Of a DNA stretch of 64,000 nt, positions 1-9,253 are shown in pieces (the stretch's first letter is position 1; every line of letters starts with the position of its first letter). The translations under genes were made by a program, and so were the position numbers. A model generated the notes under the pieces. It worked only from the letters and a program-made list of their open reading frames with translations. It did not search any database and was not told where the DNA came from. Source of the DNA: Candidatus Bathyarchaeota archaeon. Its GTDB lineage: Archaea; Thermoproteota; Bathyarchaeia; Bathyarchaeales; Bathycorpusculaceae. The stretch lies in the NCBI GenBank assembly GCA_026014665.1, contig JAOZHX010000017.1, forward strand, positions 372,001 through 436,000. The letters are read 5' to 3'.

Positions 1-181
1 ACTCAAAACATAACGCCTCAACACAGGGCAGTAAACGCTTGAATAAAAAAGTTTTGCAGAAATTTTGGTGTGCATATCAAGATGGCGTTGAAATGAATGA
101 GTGACCACCAATCAATCCTTGCCTGTTAAGGGTAACACTAAATAAACTACGTACATCATACCGAAATAGGAGAAATCATTA

Positions 182-1714
182 TTGACTAGCAACGTAGAAT
201 CTGCCTACAAGGAGCTTCTTTCTAAATTCAAAGACATAATGGTGTTATCGACCGCTCAAGGCATCATCCACTGGGACATGGAAACCATGATGCCGCCCAA
301 AGCCGTCGAACAACGTAGCCAACAGCTGGCGTTGTTGAGCCGTCTGCACCATAAACTCGCCACTGACCCAGACATAGGCAAACTTCTCAAAACCATCCAA
401 ACAAGCCTTGACTATGAGAGCATGGGACAAGTTGAAAAACGCAACCTCTACCTCATAAACAAAAGCTACCAAGAACAAACGGCGCTGCCTGAAAGGCTTG
501 TCTCTGAGCTTTCCATGCAAGAAGCCATCACGGTGAATTTGTGGAAAAAGGCGAAAGCAAAAAAGGACTTCAACCTATACAAAGCTGACCTCAAAAAACT
601 CCTCGACCTTAGCAAACAAGCCGCCGAAATCCTGATGAAAGTAAAAGAAACTAAAACCCCCTATGAAGCTCTCATCGATAACTTTGAACCAAAGATGCCC
701 GCGCAAACCATAACCGAAACGTTCAATCAGCTATTAGCAGGGCTAAAACCTCTTATAGCCAAAATTGAGAGCTGTCAAACCAAACCCTCGACCGACATTC
801 TTAATTGTCCTGTGCCGGTTGAGGAGCAACGAAAGATTGCCCAACTCATAACCCAAATGCTTGGCTACGACACCGTCTCAGCGGCGGCTTGCGGAAGGAT
901 CGATGAAACAGAGCATCCCTTTACCTCAGGTTGCTATGATGATGTCCGTATAACTACTCACTACCATCCCGACAATTTTTCAAGCTCCATCTTCTCGGTG
1001 CTGCATGAGACTGGACATGCAATCTATGAGAAAAACCTCAACCAAGAATGGAAATACCAGCCTGTCGGCTCCACATGTTCCTTTGGCATCCATGAATCCC
1101 AATCTAGATTCTACGAGAACATAATCGGGCGCTCCCAAGAGTTTTGGGCGAGCTTTTTGCCGAAAATCAGGCAAACCTCATCAGCCCTATCCAACGTTGA
1201 GTTAGAGCCCTTCGTTCAAGCCATAAACAGGGTTGAGCGCTCAAAAATACGCATCGAAGCTGACGAAGTGACCTACAGCATCCATATAATCATCCGCTTT
1301 GAACTGGAACGGGATCTCTTTGCAGACAAACTCAATATAGACGAGTTGCCTCAGGCGTGGAACCAAAAATACGCCGATTACTTAGACGTCAAAATACAAA
1401 ACGATTCTGAAGGCGTCATGCAAGATACACATTGGGCAAGCGGACTGTACGGTTATTTCCCAAGCTATGCATTGGGTAACATCTACAGCGGACAAATCAG
1501 AACAGCCCTCACCAAAACCGCACCAAACTGGCTCAATCAACTATCAGAGGGAAACCTCCAAACCGTCAACGAATGGCTAAAGGACAACATCCATTCCAAA
1601 GGCGACCTCTATGATCCCCAAGAGCTCATCAAATTAGCGACGGGGCAAGAATTGGATTCTCAGCCTTTCCTACAATACCTAAACGAAAAGTACGCCAGAC
1701 TCTATGGGTTCTGA
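182..1714 (+). CDS. M32 family metallocarboxypeptidase (carboxypeptidase Taq)
   Basis: Zinc carboxypeptidase that removes C-terminal residues from peptides in the cytoplasm. The 510 residues match the usual M32 length. The zinc-binding HETGH lies at about residues 275-279, and the family motif HESQSRFYE with its third ligand near residue 305. The start is TTG, supported by an AGGAGA Shine-Dalgarno at about 168-173 with 8-nt spacing. The last 13 bases overlap the convergent small membrane-protein gene. Family assignment is firm; the physiological substrate cannot be read from sequence. Confidence 0.95.
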   Translation: MTSNVESAYKELLSKFKDIMVLSTAQGIIHWDMETMMPPKAVEQRSQQLALLSRLHHKLATDPDIGKLLKTIQTSLDYESMGQVEKRNLYLINKSYQEQTALPERLVSELSMQEAITVNLWKKAKAKKDFNLYKADLKKLLDLSKQAAEILMKVKETKTPYEALIDNFEPKMPAQTITETFNQLLAGLKPLIAKIESCQTKPSTDILNCPVPVEEQRKIAQLITQMLGYDTVSAAACGRIDETEHPFTSGCYDDVRITTHYHPDNFSSSIFSVLHETGHAIYEKNLNQEWKYQPVGSTCSFGIHESQSRFYENIIGRSQEFWASFLPKIRQTSSALSNVELEPFVQAINRVERSKIRIEADEVTYSIHIIIRFELERDLFADKLNIDELPQAWNQKYADYLDVKIQNDSEGVMQDTHWASGLYGYFPSYALGNIYSGQIRTALTKTAPNWLNQLSEGNLQTVNEWLKDNIHSKGDLYDPQELIKLATGQELDSQPFLQYLNEKYARLYGF

Positions 1715-1893
1715 GCGACCGGTTTTTTAGTGATTTCCCTGTAGATGTAAACCGCGACATAGACGATGATTGAGCCGATGAAGAGGAAGACGCCGGTGTA
1801 ACCGACCACAGCGTTATAATAGTTAGCGCCGTAGAGGAAGAGTAGAAAACCAAGAGCAAATACGCCAAGTAAGGTCCAATCAAGCCAAGACAT
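1702..1893 (-). CDS. small two-helix membrane protein
   Basis: 63 residues with two hydrophobic segments (about 5-24 and 28-50) and a short basic tail (REITKK), so probably an integral membrane protein with a helical hairpin. It begins MSWLDW at an ATG preceded by a GGGGGA stretch. It is convergent with the M32 peptidase and overlaps its stop region by 13 bases. No family recognised; the clean hydrophobic pattern is the only evidence of coding. Confidence 0.6.
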   Translation of the reverse strand: MSWLDWTLLGVFALGFLLFLYGANYYNAVVGYTGVFLFIGSIIVYVAVYIYREITKKPVAQNP

Positions 1894-2063
1894 CAGAGTT
1901 CCCCCGTCGAATTAGGCATTCAATACCAGCCTTCAAAATATAAAGATTTACCGCAGAAAGGTTAACCCTTAGCAGATTCATCGCAGACAAAACTCCATTA
2001 ACCGACAACTTAACGCTAAAATCCACCATAGCACCCTTAATCCTTCAAAGCTCATCCGACACT

Positions 2064-2072
2064 CTTATATAC
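2064..2072 (+). promoter_or_regulatory. TATA box of the fae-hps gene
   Basis: CTTATATAC lies about 26-30 bases before an expected start site near 2095. A GAGG Shine-Dalgarno at 2096-2099 precedes the ATG at 2108. Spacing fits an archaeal TBP/TFB promoter with a very short leader. Inference from spacing only. Confidence 0.5.
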
Positions 2073-2107
2073 AAGATAACATACAAGAGCGACTTGAGGC
2101 AAATTAA

Positions 2108-3547
2108 ATGTCGGGAGCAGATGTTAAAAAGCCAGAAACAAGAGAAGAACTCGTAAAAATGCTAACGGAAGCGGCAAAAAAAGAAGTCGGAGCTAAAGGC
2201 AAACCGACAAAACCGACAATAGTCGGGACAGCAAAAGAAATGGACATTCATAGAGACACCCTTTACTCTTGGCTGAAAGAGTTTAATGTCGATTTTAAAG
2301 AAATTGTTGATCGTATGCCGACAGCGACTGGCGACAATGATGAAGCACCAAGAAACGTTTACTTAATCGGTGAATCCCTTGTGGGAGAAGGAAATGAAGT
2401 TGCGCACGTTGACCTCATGATAGGCAACAAAGACGGCCCAGTTGGGTTGGCGTTTGCTAATGGCATGACAAACCTATCCGCTGGACATACACCATTGCTG
2501 GCAGTTATTCGACCTAACCTACCGCCAAAACCCCACACACTCATCGTTCCCAAGGTCACAGTCAAAAACATGGAGGACACGGGGAAAATCTTCGGTCCGG
2601 CCCAAGCAGCCGTCGCCAAAGCCATCGCTGACTCAGCAGAAGAAGGAATAATACCGGCAGATAAACTCGACGATTGGGTAATCATATGCAGCGTCTTCAT
2701 CCACCCTCAAGCAACCGATTACCGCAAGATATACCAATACAACTATGGTGCAACAAAAATGGCGCTACAACGTGCACTCAAGAAGTACCCAACGTTAGAT
2801 AAGATCATTTATGACAAAGATCGCGCAAAACACCCAATCATGGGCTTCAAAGTTCCACGTCTCTGGAGACCACCCTACCTTCAAATCGCACTTGACGCAC
2901 CCTCACTTGAAGGCGCAAAGAAAGTGCTGGAACAAATACCTGGAAGCGACAGAATCATCATTGAAGTCGGAACTCCACTCATAAAACGTTACGGTACACG
3001 CGTGATCAGTGAGCTTAGGCAAATAGCAAAGGACAAATTCATCATAGCGGACCTCAAAACCCTCGACGTAGGCAAAGTCGAAGTAGACATCGCATATGAA
3101 GACACAGCGGACGCCGTAGTCGCAGCAGGCTTAGCACCACCAGAAACCCTTGATGCAACCGTAGCTGAAGCAAGACGAATGGGAATCTATTCAGTCATAG
3201 ACATGCTGAACGTAGAAGATGTCTTGAGCAAATTGAAATCGCTTAAAGACATACCAGACATCGTTATCTTACACCGAGGCATAGACCAAGAAAGCGGAAG
3301 AACCTGCGGACTTGAACGCATACAACTAATCCGCAAAGCATTCCCCAACAAAAAGTTCTTAATAGCAGTCGCAGGCGGCATAGTCCCAGAAACAGCCAAA
3401 GAAGCCCTCGAACAAGGAGCAGACATACTCATCGTTGGCAGATACGTCACACAATCCAAAGACATCGAACGGTCAGTGCGCGAATTCCTAGAATTAACGC
3501 CCAGTATGCGCGAAGACATAGACCTCTACAGAGTACACACCGAATAA
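2108..3547 (+). CDS. fae-hps: HTH-extended bifunctional formaldehyde-activating enzyme / 3-hexulose-6-phosphate synthase
   Basis: Residues about 84-248 are a Fae domain ([21 protein letters not shown] with the presumed catalytic His100), which condenses formaldehyde with tetrahydromethanopterin. Residues about 256-470 are a 3-hexulose-6-phosphate synthase TIM barrel ([15 protein letters not shown]). In archaea such fusions link C1 chemistry to ribulose-5-phosphate supply. Unusual: an extra N-terminal segment of about 80 residues, whose part [20 protein letters not shown] (40-59) looks like a helix-turn-helix. Archaeal Fae-Hps proteins I know are about 390 residues. A GAGG Shine-Dalgarno supports the ATG, so the extension is translated. 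Its role (DNA or RNA binding, or structural) is unknown. Confidence 0.92.
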   Translation: MSGADVKKPETREELVKMLTEAAKKEVGAKGKPTKPTIVGTAKEMDIHRDTLYSWLKEFNVDFKEIVDRMPTATGDNDEAPRNVYLIGESLVGEGNEVAHVDLMIGNKDGPVGLAFANGMTNLSAGHTPLLAVIRPNLPPKPHTLIVPKVTVKNMEDTGKIFGPAQAAVAKAIADSAEEGIIPADKLDDWVIICSVFIHPQATDYRKIYQYNYGATKMALQRALKKYPTLDKIIYDKDRAKHPIMGFKVPRLWRPPYLQIALDAPSLEGAKKVLEQIPGSDRIIIEVGTPLIKRYGTRVISELRQIAKDKFIIADLKTLDVGKVEVDIAYEDTADAVVAAGLAPPETLDATVAEARRMGIYSVIDMLNVEDVLSKLKSLKDIPDIVILHRGIDQESGRTCGLERIQLIRKAFPNKKFLIAVAGGIVPETAKEALEQGADILIVGRYVTQSKDIERSVREFLELTPSMREDIDLYRVHTE

Positions 3548-3553
3548 ATATTC

Positions 3554-3592
3554 AGCGAGAAATTCGCTAAACCCTTTCTCTTTTTTGCTTTT
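3554..3592 (+). terminator. hairpin plus T-rich tract after fae-hps
   Basis: AGCGA/TCGCT arms (3554-3558 and 3564-3568) with a 5-base loop are followed by a pyrimidine stretch rich in T (3571-3592) between two convergent genes. It fits transcription termination of fae-hps; archaeal termination mainly needs the T-tract. Low-stability hairpin, so moderate confidence. Confidence 0.4.
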
Positions 3593-4826
3593 ACGTAAAT
3601 ATCTTCAAAACTATGAAGGCTAAGAGGAAGCCGACAGCAGCGATTAAAAATGTCGGAATAAACTTGAGGTTTTCTGCTAAAAAGGGACCCAGAAAGGAAC
3701 CGAATCCAGCGCCTAACCCAACTAATCCATCGAAAAGCCCCGATTTTCCTTCAGGAATAAGCTCCATAGACAGCGCAATCATCATGATGTAGTACATTCC
3801 GAAAGCAAACCCCATAAAAACAAGAAACACACCCATCAACCAGGTCGGCGATAAGACTAATTGAATAGCCCCAATCAGGCTAAAGATAAGCAAACTCCGC
3901 AAAAGAACAAAGCGAGGCATCTGTTTCTTCAAATCCATGGACCTTGCGTTTCTACTAATTAAGAAGTAACCTACAGTGGCACCCAATGAATTTAATATGT
4001 AGGCGAAGTAAACCATGCTTTCTTGTCCACCAAAAATTGAGCGAAGATAGATGGGGAGAGGCGTAAAGAATATGCTCGTTGCCAGCGAGAAAAGAACTAT
4101 AGCGAAGGCAAACCCTAGAAAACTGGGTTGTCTAAGTGAGCCATCCAGCCGTAACCCGTACGATTGTACACCGCGATAGGTGAAATCTATCTTTCTCTCG
4201 ATGCACACTAAACGCCGTTCAAAAATCATCAAGGGATCAGCAACCAACAAAACGGAAGAAATGAATGCAGCTAAACTTAAGCCACTGCATAAGTAGAGAG
4301 TGTAGGTCGCTAAAACAGCGGGGCTAAAGGACGCGGTGAACGTAAACAACCCTACGGATAACACTAAGCCAAGGACCAATCCAACAATAAAACCAATCTC
4401 AGTAAACCCTTCATAGAAACCATAGGATTTCTCCCACTCATCTCTACTGTAGTGTTCGGCTATGAGAACGTTTTTGGGGGCTTCATGCGCCACATGCAAC
4501 ATCTGCATAACAACATACAAGACAACGAAAGGAACGACGCTTTTAGCAAAGGGCAAAGTCATCAAGAAAAGAATTATCGCCGACGAAAGAAAAGAAAGAA
4601 GGATGAAAGCCTTGTAGTGACGCGTGGCATCGCACAGGTAACCCCACAGAAAAGAGGCTGGAATAGAGCAAAAAATCGCTGCGGAAGCCATGATGCCGAG
4701 GGCGACAAGCGGTCCACCAAGAACGCTGGTGTCTTTTAGGGCGACTAGGTAGAGTGGTATGAAGACGCTCAGCAATCCGAAAGCTATCTCGTGAAAGAAG
4801 AACCCTAGCCGCCACATAGCGAACAA
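3591..4826 (-). CDS. major facilitator superfamily transporter
   Basis: 411 residues with about 12 hydrophobic segments, the size and layout of an MFS permease. The loop after the second helix (WGYLCDATRHYKAF) is a degenerate MFS signature, and LFDGLVGLGAGFGSFLGPFL in the C-half is typical of the superfamily. The substrate cannot be inferred. The track start is TTG at 4826; an in-frame ATG at 4817 (MWRLGF) is equally plausible because neither has a clear Shine-Dalgarno. It stands alone, convergent with fae-hps and divergent from S6e. Confidence 0.8.
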   Translation of the reverse strand: MFAMWRLGFFFHEIAFGLLSVFIPLYLVALKDTSVLGGPLVALGIMASAAIFCSIPASFLWGYLCDATRHYKAFILLSFLSSAIILFLMTLPFAKSVVPFVVLYVVMQMLHVAHEAPKNVLIAEHYSRDEWEKSYGFYEGFTEIGFIVGLVLGLVLSVGLFTFTASFSPAVLATYTLYLCSGLSLAAFISSVLLVADPLMIFERRLVCIERKIDFTYRGVQSYGLRLDGSLRQPSFLGFAFAIVLFSLATSIFFTPLPIYLRSIFGGQESMVYFAYILNSLGATVGYFLISRNARSMDLKKQMPRFVLLRSLLIFSLIGAIQLVLSPTWLMGVFLVFMGFAFGMYYIMMIALSMELIPEGKSGLFDGLVGLGAGFGSFLGPFLAENLKFIPTFLIAAVGFLLAFIVLKIFT

Positions 4827-5009
4827 TCGATTCTAAGGCAACATTAAAACCTTACCCCACAGAATTAGCCCTAATTTAATCGGTTTCTCAAAAGTCTCGC
4901 CAAAATTTCTGCAGAGAATATAGGCACTGAAAAATCAATGAGTCGTCGGGCTAAATACTTAATAATTAGATACCCAACTTCATATCTCCGCTGGAGCGTT
5001 AATCAGTAA

Positions 5010-5411
5010 ATGGCAAAATTCAAAGTAATAGTTTCCGACCCCCAGGCTGGCACATCAAAAGTCGTCGAACTGGAAGAAGCCCGAGCAGCCGCCCTCATAG
5101 GCAGAAGGGTAGGCGAGACAATAGATGGCTCAGTCGTGGACCTGCCTGCACACAAAGTCCAAGTTATGGGCGGATCAGACAAAGACGGCGTCCCCATGAG
5201 AGCAAACGTTCACGGGGGCGTACGCCGAAGCGTAGTTTTAAGCGGCGGAGCTGGCTTCAACCCTAAAAACAAAGGTGAACGTAAACGCAAAACCGTCCGA
5301 GGAAACGTAATCACAGACGAAATTGTACAACTTAACATGAAAATTGTTGAAAAACCCGCTTCCGCCAAAGTGCCTGAAGCAAAGCCTGAGCAGGCACCCA
5401 AACAACAGTAA
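5010..5411 (+). CDS. rps6e: 30S ribosomal protein S6e
   Basis: 133-residue small-subunit protein. Family features: MAKFKVIVSDPQAG start, VDLPAHKVQVMGGSDKDGVP core and the basic GGVRRSVVLSGGAGF segment. The last about 15 residues are an A/K/P/E-rich tail. It stands directly before aIF2-gamma, an arrangement common in archaea. An AT-rich promoter-like stretch (4951-4970) precedes it. Confidence 0.96.
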   Translation: MAKFKVIVSDPQAGTSKVVELEEARAAALIGRRVGETIDGSVVDLPAHKVQVMGGSDKDGVPMRANVHGGVRRSVVLSGGAGFNPKNKGERKRKTVRGNVITDEIVQLNMKIVEKPASAKVPEAKPEQAPKQQ

Positions 5412-5436
5412 TCGTGCTTTAGTGCATGCTTAAACC

Positions 5437-5444
5437 TTATAAAC
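5437..5444 (+). promoter_or_regulatory. TATA box before aIF2-gamma
   Basis: TTATAAAC in the 90-base gap between S6e and aIF2-gamma. The predicted start site near 5465 gives a leader of about 37 bases. It suggests aIF2-gamma can be transcribed independently of S6e. Confidence 0.4.
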
Positions 5445-5501
5445 GTCTATAATTAATTCATCCTTTATTCCTCAGTATTTATTGGAAAGAAGAAGAAAGT
5501 T

Positions 5502-6743
5502 ATGAGTACCCCCAAACCCTTGCCTAAGCAGCCAGAAGTCAACATCGGAACTATCGGGCACGTTGACCACGGCAAAACCACCCTTGTCCAAGCCTTAACT
5601 GGCACTTGGGCTTCACGTCACAGCGAAGAACTAAAACGTGGCATCACCATAAAACTCGGCTACGCTGACATGCCAATTTACAAATGCAAATGCCCACCTC
5701 CAAAGAACTACACGACCAAACCTTACTGCGAAGCATGCAATTCAGAAGCCGAATTTGTCCGCGCAATTAGCTTCGTAGATGCACCTGGACACGAAGCGTT
5801 AATGGCTACGATGCTTTCAGGCGCAGCCATCATGGATGGAGCTATCCTAGTTATCGCTGCAGATGAACCCTGTCCTCAACCGCAAACCCGCGAGCACCTT
5901 GCAGCTGCTGAAGTTAGCGGCATCAAAAACATAATAATCGTCCAAAATAAAATTGACATCGTTGATAGCGCTAGGGCGTTGGAGAGCTACAGAGAAATCA
6001 AAGCCTTCGTTAAAGGCACGGTCGCAGAGGATGCTCCGATCATCCCGATTTCTGCTCAACGCGGCATAAACATCGATGTACTCTTAGACGCCATCCAAAC
6101 CCTCATCCCAACGCCTAAACGAGACCCAACCCTGCCGCCGCTGATGTTTATCATCCGCTCTTTTGACACAAACAAGCCTGGAACAACCATAGACGATTTG
6201 GAAGGCGGCGTAATCGGCGGAACGATTGCTCAAGGCACCTTCAAGGTCGGTGATGAAATTGAAATTCGACCTGGCATTATGGCTGAAAGAGAGGGCAAAA
6301 CCGTGTACGACCCCTTAATCAGTGAAATCACAAGCCTCCAAGCAGGACAACAGAACGTTCAACAGGCAACAAGCGGCGGGTTAGTCGGCGTCGGCACCCT
6401 TCTTGATCCATCCTACTCCAAAGCTGATGGCTTAACAGGCAGCATTGCAGGCAAAACAGGCATGCTTCCTCCAACGGTTATGGAACTAACTCTGGAGACG
6501 CATGTGCTGGAGCGGGTGTTGGGCACTAAGGAGCTTCAGAAGGTGGAAAAGATTAACCCTGATGAAGCGTTACTACTGCATGTGGGATCGGCGGTTAATG
6601 TTGGTAAAGTTGTTTCCATAAAGCAGAATACAGTTAAGGTGAAGTTGACGCGTCCAGTCTGTGCCTTGCCAGGTTCTCGGGTGGCTATCAGTAGAAAAAT
6701 CACTGCTCGGTGGAGACTCATCGGGTATGGAATTATTAAGTAA
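5502..6743 (+). CDS. eif2g: translation initiation factor 2 subunit gamma (GTPase)
   Basis: 413 residues, the normal aIF2-gamma length. It forms the GTP-dependent core of the heterotrimer that brings initiator Met-tRNA to the small subunit. G motifs: GHVDHGKTT (about 19-27), DAPGHE and QNKID. The zinc knuckle of the family is present (CKCPPP...YCEAC). Domains II and III follow with KPGTTIDDLEGGVIGG and the C-terminal TARWRLIGYG. Ends 3 bases before the convergent NUDIX gene. Confidence 0.98.
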   Translation: MSTPKPLPKQPEVNIGTIGHVDHGKTTLVQALTGTWASRHSEELKRGITIKLGYADMPIYKCKCPPPKNYTTKPYCEACNSEAEFVRAISFVDAPGHEALMATMLSGAAIMDGAILVIAADEPCPQPQTREHLAAAEVSGIKNIIIVQNKIDIVDSARALESYREIKAFVKGTVAEDAPIIPISAQRGINIDVLLDAIQTLIPTPKRDPTLPPLMFIIRSFDTNKPGTTIDDLEGGVIGGTIAQGTFKVGDEIEIRPGIMAEREGKTVYDPLISEITSLQAGQQNVQQATSGGLVGVGTLLDPSYSKADGLTGSIAGKTGMLPPTVMELTLETHVLERVLGTKELQKVEKINPDEALLLHVGSAVNVGKVVSIKQNTVKVKLTRPVCALPGSRVAISRKITARWRLIGYGIIK

Positions 6744-6746
6744 AGT

Positions 6747-7175
6747 CTAGTTTTTTATTATTCCTTGTTTTATAAGGTAGTCATGGGCTTTTTTGAGGAT
6801 GTCTTTGGCGTTTTTATAAGTCAGTTTTTCTTGGGCATCTGCATAGCTGAGCCAAACATAGCCTATGTGTTCAAAAGATAACTGGATTTTAGGCGTCTGA
6901 GTTTCCATTAAGAAAAAAACCACTTCTTTATGCACTGTCAGGTTTTGCCTGCGGTAGAAGTAAGATATGGTTTCTCGAAAACCATCGATGAATTTAGCGT
7001 CGGTTATGCCTGTTTCTTCCTGGAGTTCTCGGATAACAGTTTGTTTTTCGGATTCGTTTGGTTCAACGTTTCCCTTGACGAAGTCCCAGTGGCTTGCGGC
7101 ATAGTTTAGAAGAAGATATTTTGTCGGTTCGTTTCTTAGGAAGATTACGGCACCACAAGATTTTTCGCGGAGCAT
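6747..7175 (-). CDS. NUDIX hydrolase, bis(5'-nucleosyl)-tetraphosphatase type
   Basis: 142 residues. The NUDIX box runs from G35 to I57 (GNVEPNES...RELQEETGI) and keeps the metal-binding REXXEE pattern. Size and the opening MLREKSCGAVIF resemble archaeal Ap4A hydrolases, which clear dinucleoside polyphosphates. Inserted on the opposite strand between aIF2-gamma and the PIN gene, so it probably has its own promoter. Substrate is inferred from subfamily resemblance. Confidence 0.88.
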   Translation of the reverse strand: MLREKSCGAVIFLRNEPTKYLLLNYAASHWDFVKGNVEPNESEKQTVIRELQEETGITDAKFIDGFRETISYFYRRQNLTVHKEVVFFLMETQTPKIQLSFEHIGYVWLSYADAQEKLTYKNAKDILKKAHDYLIKQGIIKN

Positions 7176-7368
7176 TCAGTCACCAGTTTGACCAAACCAT
7201 TCTTCTGTATTTAAAGTAATGGTAAGTTAAGTTGAGTCTTCCTGTTTTTGTCTGCTTTAGCGCTTTTCTCTCCGTTGGCGGTCGACATGCAGCAACCTGT
7301 GGATGCTGTGGTCGGTTGCGTATGCCAAAGCGAATAGCGAGGTGGAAAGAAATAACAATGCGAAATGT

Positions 7369-7376
7369 TTTAAATA
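7369..7376 (+). promoter_or_regulatory. TATA box of the PIN-Rpo7-Spt4 operon
   Basis: TTTAAATA about 28 bases upstream of AGGAG (7399-7403), which serves the GTG start at 7413. The start site would be near 7398-7400, leaving almost no leader beyond the Shine-Dalgarno. Inferred from spacing. Confidence 0.5.
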
Positions 7377-7412
7377 CGCAGATTCCAACGTTAGAGCCAG
7401 GAGCCATGTCAA

Positions 7413-7835
7413 GTGTCGGCTTCACCGCCCAAACATCCACCGGTAAAAGTAATTTTAGATTCAAACGCCCTCTTTGTTCCACTTAAGTTCAAGATTGATA
7501 TTTTTGAGGAAACAAAACTTTTGGTAAATAGGAGTGTGGAGTTTATTTTACTGTCGCCGGTAAAGAGTGAACTTGAGTTCCTTGCGGCAAAAGAGCCCTC
7601 TAAGCTGCAGCGTGAAGCGGTTTATGCGTTGCGTTTAGCGGAGAAATGCAAGTTGGTGGCAGTTGAGGGCGGCGGCGAGACGGTGGATGATGTTATCGTT
7701 AGGGTGGCGAAAAGCTGGGGTTCTCCTGTTTTTACGAACGATAGAGCCTTAAGGGCGAGGCTAAGAGATATAAGTGTGCCAGTGATTTATGTGAGGCAAA
7801 AAACGCGTCTAGACGTTGACGGGTTGATATCGTAG
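7413..7835 (+). CDS. PIN-domain nuclease, Fcf1/Utp24-like
   Basis: 140 residues. PIN acidic residues are visible: Asp in VILDSNALF (near 16), Glu in SELEFLA, and Asp in VFTNDRALRARL near the C-terminus. Archaeal members encoded between aIF2-gamma and Rpo7 are thought to act in rRNA processing. GTG start at 7413 is set by AGGAG with 9-nt spacing; the ATG at 7406 is in another frame. The stop abuts the ATG of rpo7, so the two are co-transcribed. Confidence 0.85.
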   Translation: MSASPPKHPPVKVILDSNALFVPLKFKIDIFEETKLLVNRSVEFILLSPVKSELEFLAAKEPSKLQREAVYALRLAEKCKLVAVEGGGETVDDVIVRVAKSWGSPVFTNDRALRARLRDISVPVIYVRQKTRLDVDGLIS

Positions 7836-8426
7836 ATGTTTAAACTCATTACTTTGCAAGATACAATTCGCATTCCGCCTGAAACCTTCGGAAATCCACT
7901 CTCGAAGGTTGGTCGAGACCAAGTGAAACACAAGTATGAGGGCATAGTAGATGAAGAATTAGGCTATGTTATAGCTGTGACAGGGATAGAAGTTAGCCCT
8001 ATTGGGAAGATAATTCCAGGGGACGGCGCAACTTACCACAAAGTTTCCTTCTCACTGCTGACCTTCTACCCAATCATTCAGGAAGTGGTTGAAGGCGACG
8101 TCGTGGAAATCGCTGATTTCGGGGCTTTTGTGCGCATCGGACCCGTTGATGCCCTGCTGCATGTGTCGCAACTAATGGATGACTACATATCATACGACGA
8201 AAAACAAGGCGTACTGCTAGGAAAAGAATCGAAACGCAAACTTACCGCAGGCGACCAAGTCCGTGTCCGCATAACTGCAGTTTCGTTAGGCAGGGCTGGC
8301 AGCAGTGGCAAAATCGGTGTTACCGCAAGGCAACCATTCTTAGGCAAACTGGACTGGCTTAAGATGGATCAAGCTAAAGAAGGCGCTGAGAAGAAGCCTG
8401 CTGAGCAGGCTGAAAAAGCAGCGTAG
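7836..8426 (+). CDS. rpoE1: DNA-directed RNA polymerase subunit Rpo7 (E')
   Basis: 196 residues. N-terminal RNP-like domain (MFKLITLQDTIRIPPE) followed by an S1/OB domain from about residue 80 (EGDVVEIADFGAFVRIGPVD). With Rpo4 it forms the polymerase stalk that binds nascent RNA; the Rpo4 gene is at 39.4 kb. Starts immediately after the PIN gene stop. The C-terminal 15-20 residues are a K/E/A-rich tail. Confidence 0.96.
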   Translation: MFKLITLQDTIRIPPETFGNPLSKVGRDQVKHKYEGIVDEELGYVIAVTGIEVSPIGKIIPGDGATYHKVSFSLLTFYPIIQEVVEGDVVEIADFGAFVRIGPVDALLHVSQLMDDYISYDEKQGVLLGKESKRKLTAGDQVRVRITAVSLGRAGSSGKIGVTARQPFLGKLDWLKMDQAKEGAEKKPAEQAEKAA

Positions 8427-8442
8427 AATTGGAGGGTCAATC

Positions 8443-8628
8443 GTGAGTGAAAAAGCATGCACTAACTGCCATTTTATAACGAAAGAGAACGTTTGTCCAA
8501 AGTGTAAGTCGACGAGTTTTAGCGAAGACTACAGTGGTTTGGTGGTTATGTTCGACCCCGAACACAGCGCGATTGCTAAAGCCATGAACATTAAAGAAAA
8601 AGGCAGATACGCACTCAAGGTGCGTTAG
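8443..8628 (+). CDS. spt4: transcription elongation factor Spt4 (RpoE'')
   Basis: 61 residues. A zinc ribbon formed by CTNCHF and CPKCKS is followed by the Spt5-binding sheet (YSGLVVMFDPEHSAIAKAM). Partner of Spt5 in processivity of RNA polymerase. GTG start with GGAGG at 8431-8435. Normally follows rpo7, as here. Confidence 0.95.
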   Translation: MSEKACTNCHFITKENVCPKCKSTSFSEDYSGLVVMFDPEHSAIAKAMNIKEKGRYALKVR

Positions 8629-8682
8629 TCGCGGTAACTTCATAAACATACAACACTTTCTTTTTTATTTAGGTTCAATTGG

Positions 8683-9210
8683 ATGACTGTGGTTTACAGG
8701 GTTACTCCAGCTCTACGCACCAAATTCAAAGAACCCTTCGGAGACCTCATCCAGGGTACGGCTATGGAGACGATGGCCAAGTTGAAAGAAATTGTTGCTG
8801 TTGAAAAGCCGTCTCGAATTATTTCCGTCGGAGATGTGGTTTCCCGCAACCTCCACGAGCACAAGCTTCATCCACAGTTAACCATCATAGATAACAAGTT
8901 TCTAAGGAACCAGTCTGCACCTCAAGAGGGTTACGTTGACAAAACCGTTACCGTTAGTAATCCACAGGGAACCATAACAGAAGAAGCAATCGCTACCATC
9001 AAAGAAGCCTTAGAAAACAATCAGCACACGCATATCGTCGTTGAGGGTGAGGAAGATTTGCTCACGCTCATAGCAGTCTTGTTTGCACCTCAGAACTCGT
9101 TTGTGATTTATGGCCAGCCATATTCAGGAGTCGTTGTGGTTAAAGTCTCTGCTGAGAAAAAAGCTCTGGCACAGCAGTTCCTAAACGAGATGAAAGCCAC
9201 GAAAAGCTAA
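8683..9210 (+). CDS. GTP-dependent dephospho-CoA kinase (DUF359)
   Basis: 175 residues of the archaeal DUF359 family, which phosphorylates dephospho-CoA with GTP in the last step of CoA synthesis. Motifs seen: ISVGDVVSRNL, IIDNKFLR, VVEGEEDLLTL and YGQPYSGVVVVKV. It sits between spt4 and S24e, its usual position in archaeal genomes. Confidence 0.93.
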   Translation: MTVVYRVTPALRTKFKEPFGDLIQGTAMETMAKLKEIVAVEKPSRIISVGDVVSRNLHEHKLHPQLTIIDNKFLRNQSAPQEGYVDKTVTVSNPQGTITEEAIATIKEALENNQHTHIVVEGEEDLLTLIAVLFAPQNSFVIYGQPYSGVVVVKVSAEKKALAQQFLNEMKATKS

Positions 9211-9253
9211 ATAAGAAGATTATTGTATGAACTTACGCCTTAAGTGAAGATTA

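Noticed and set aside
7232-7486. 84-codon plus-strand ORF before the PIN gene
   Set aside because: It covers the PIN gene's TATA box and Shine-Dalgarno and ends inside that gene in another frame.
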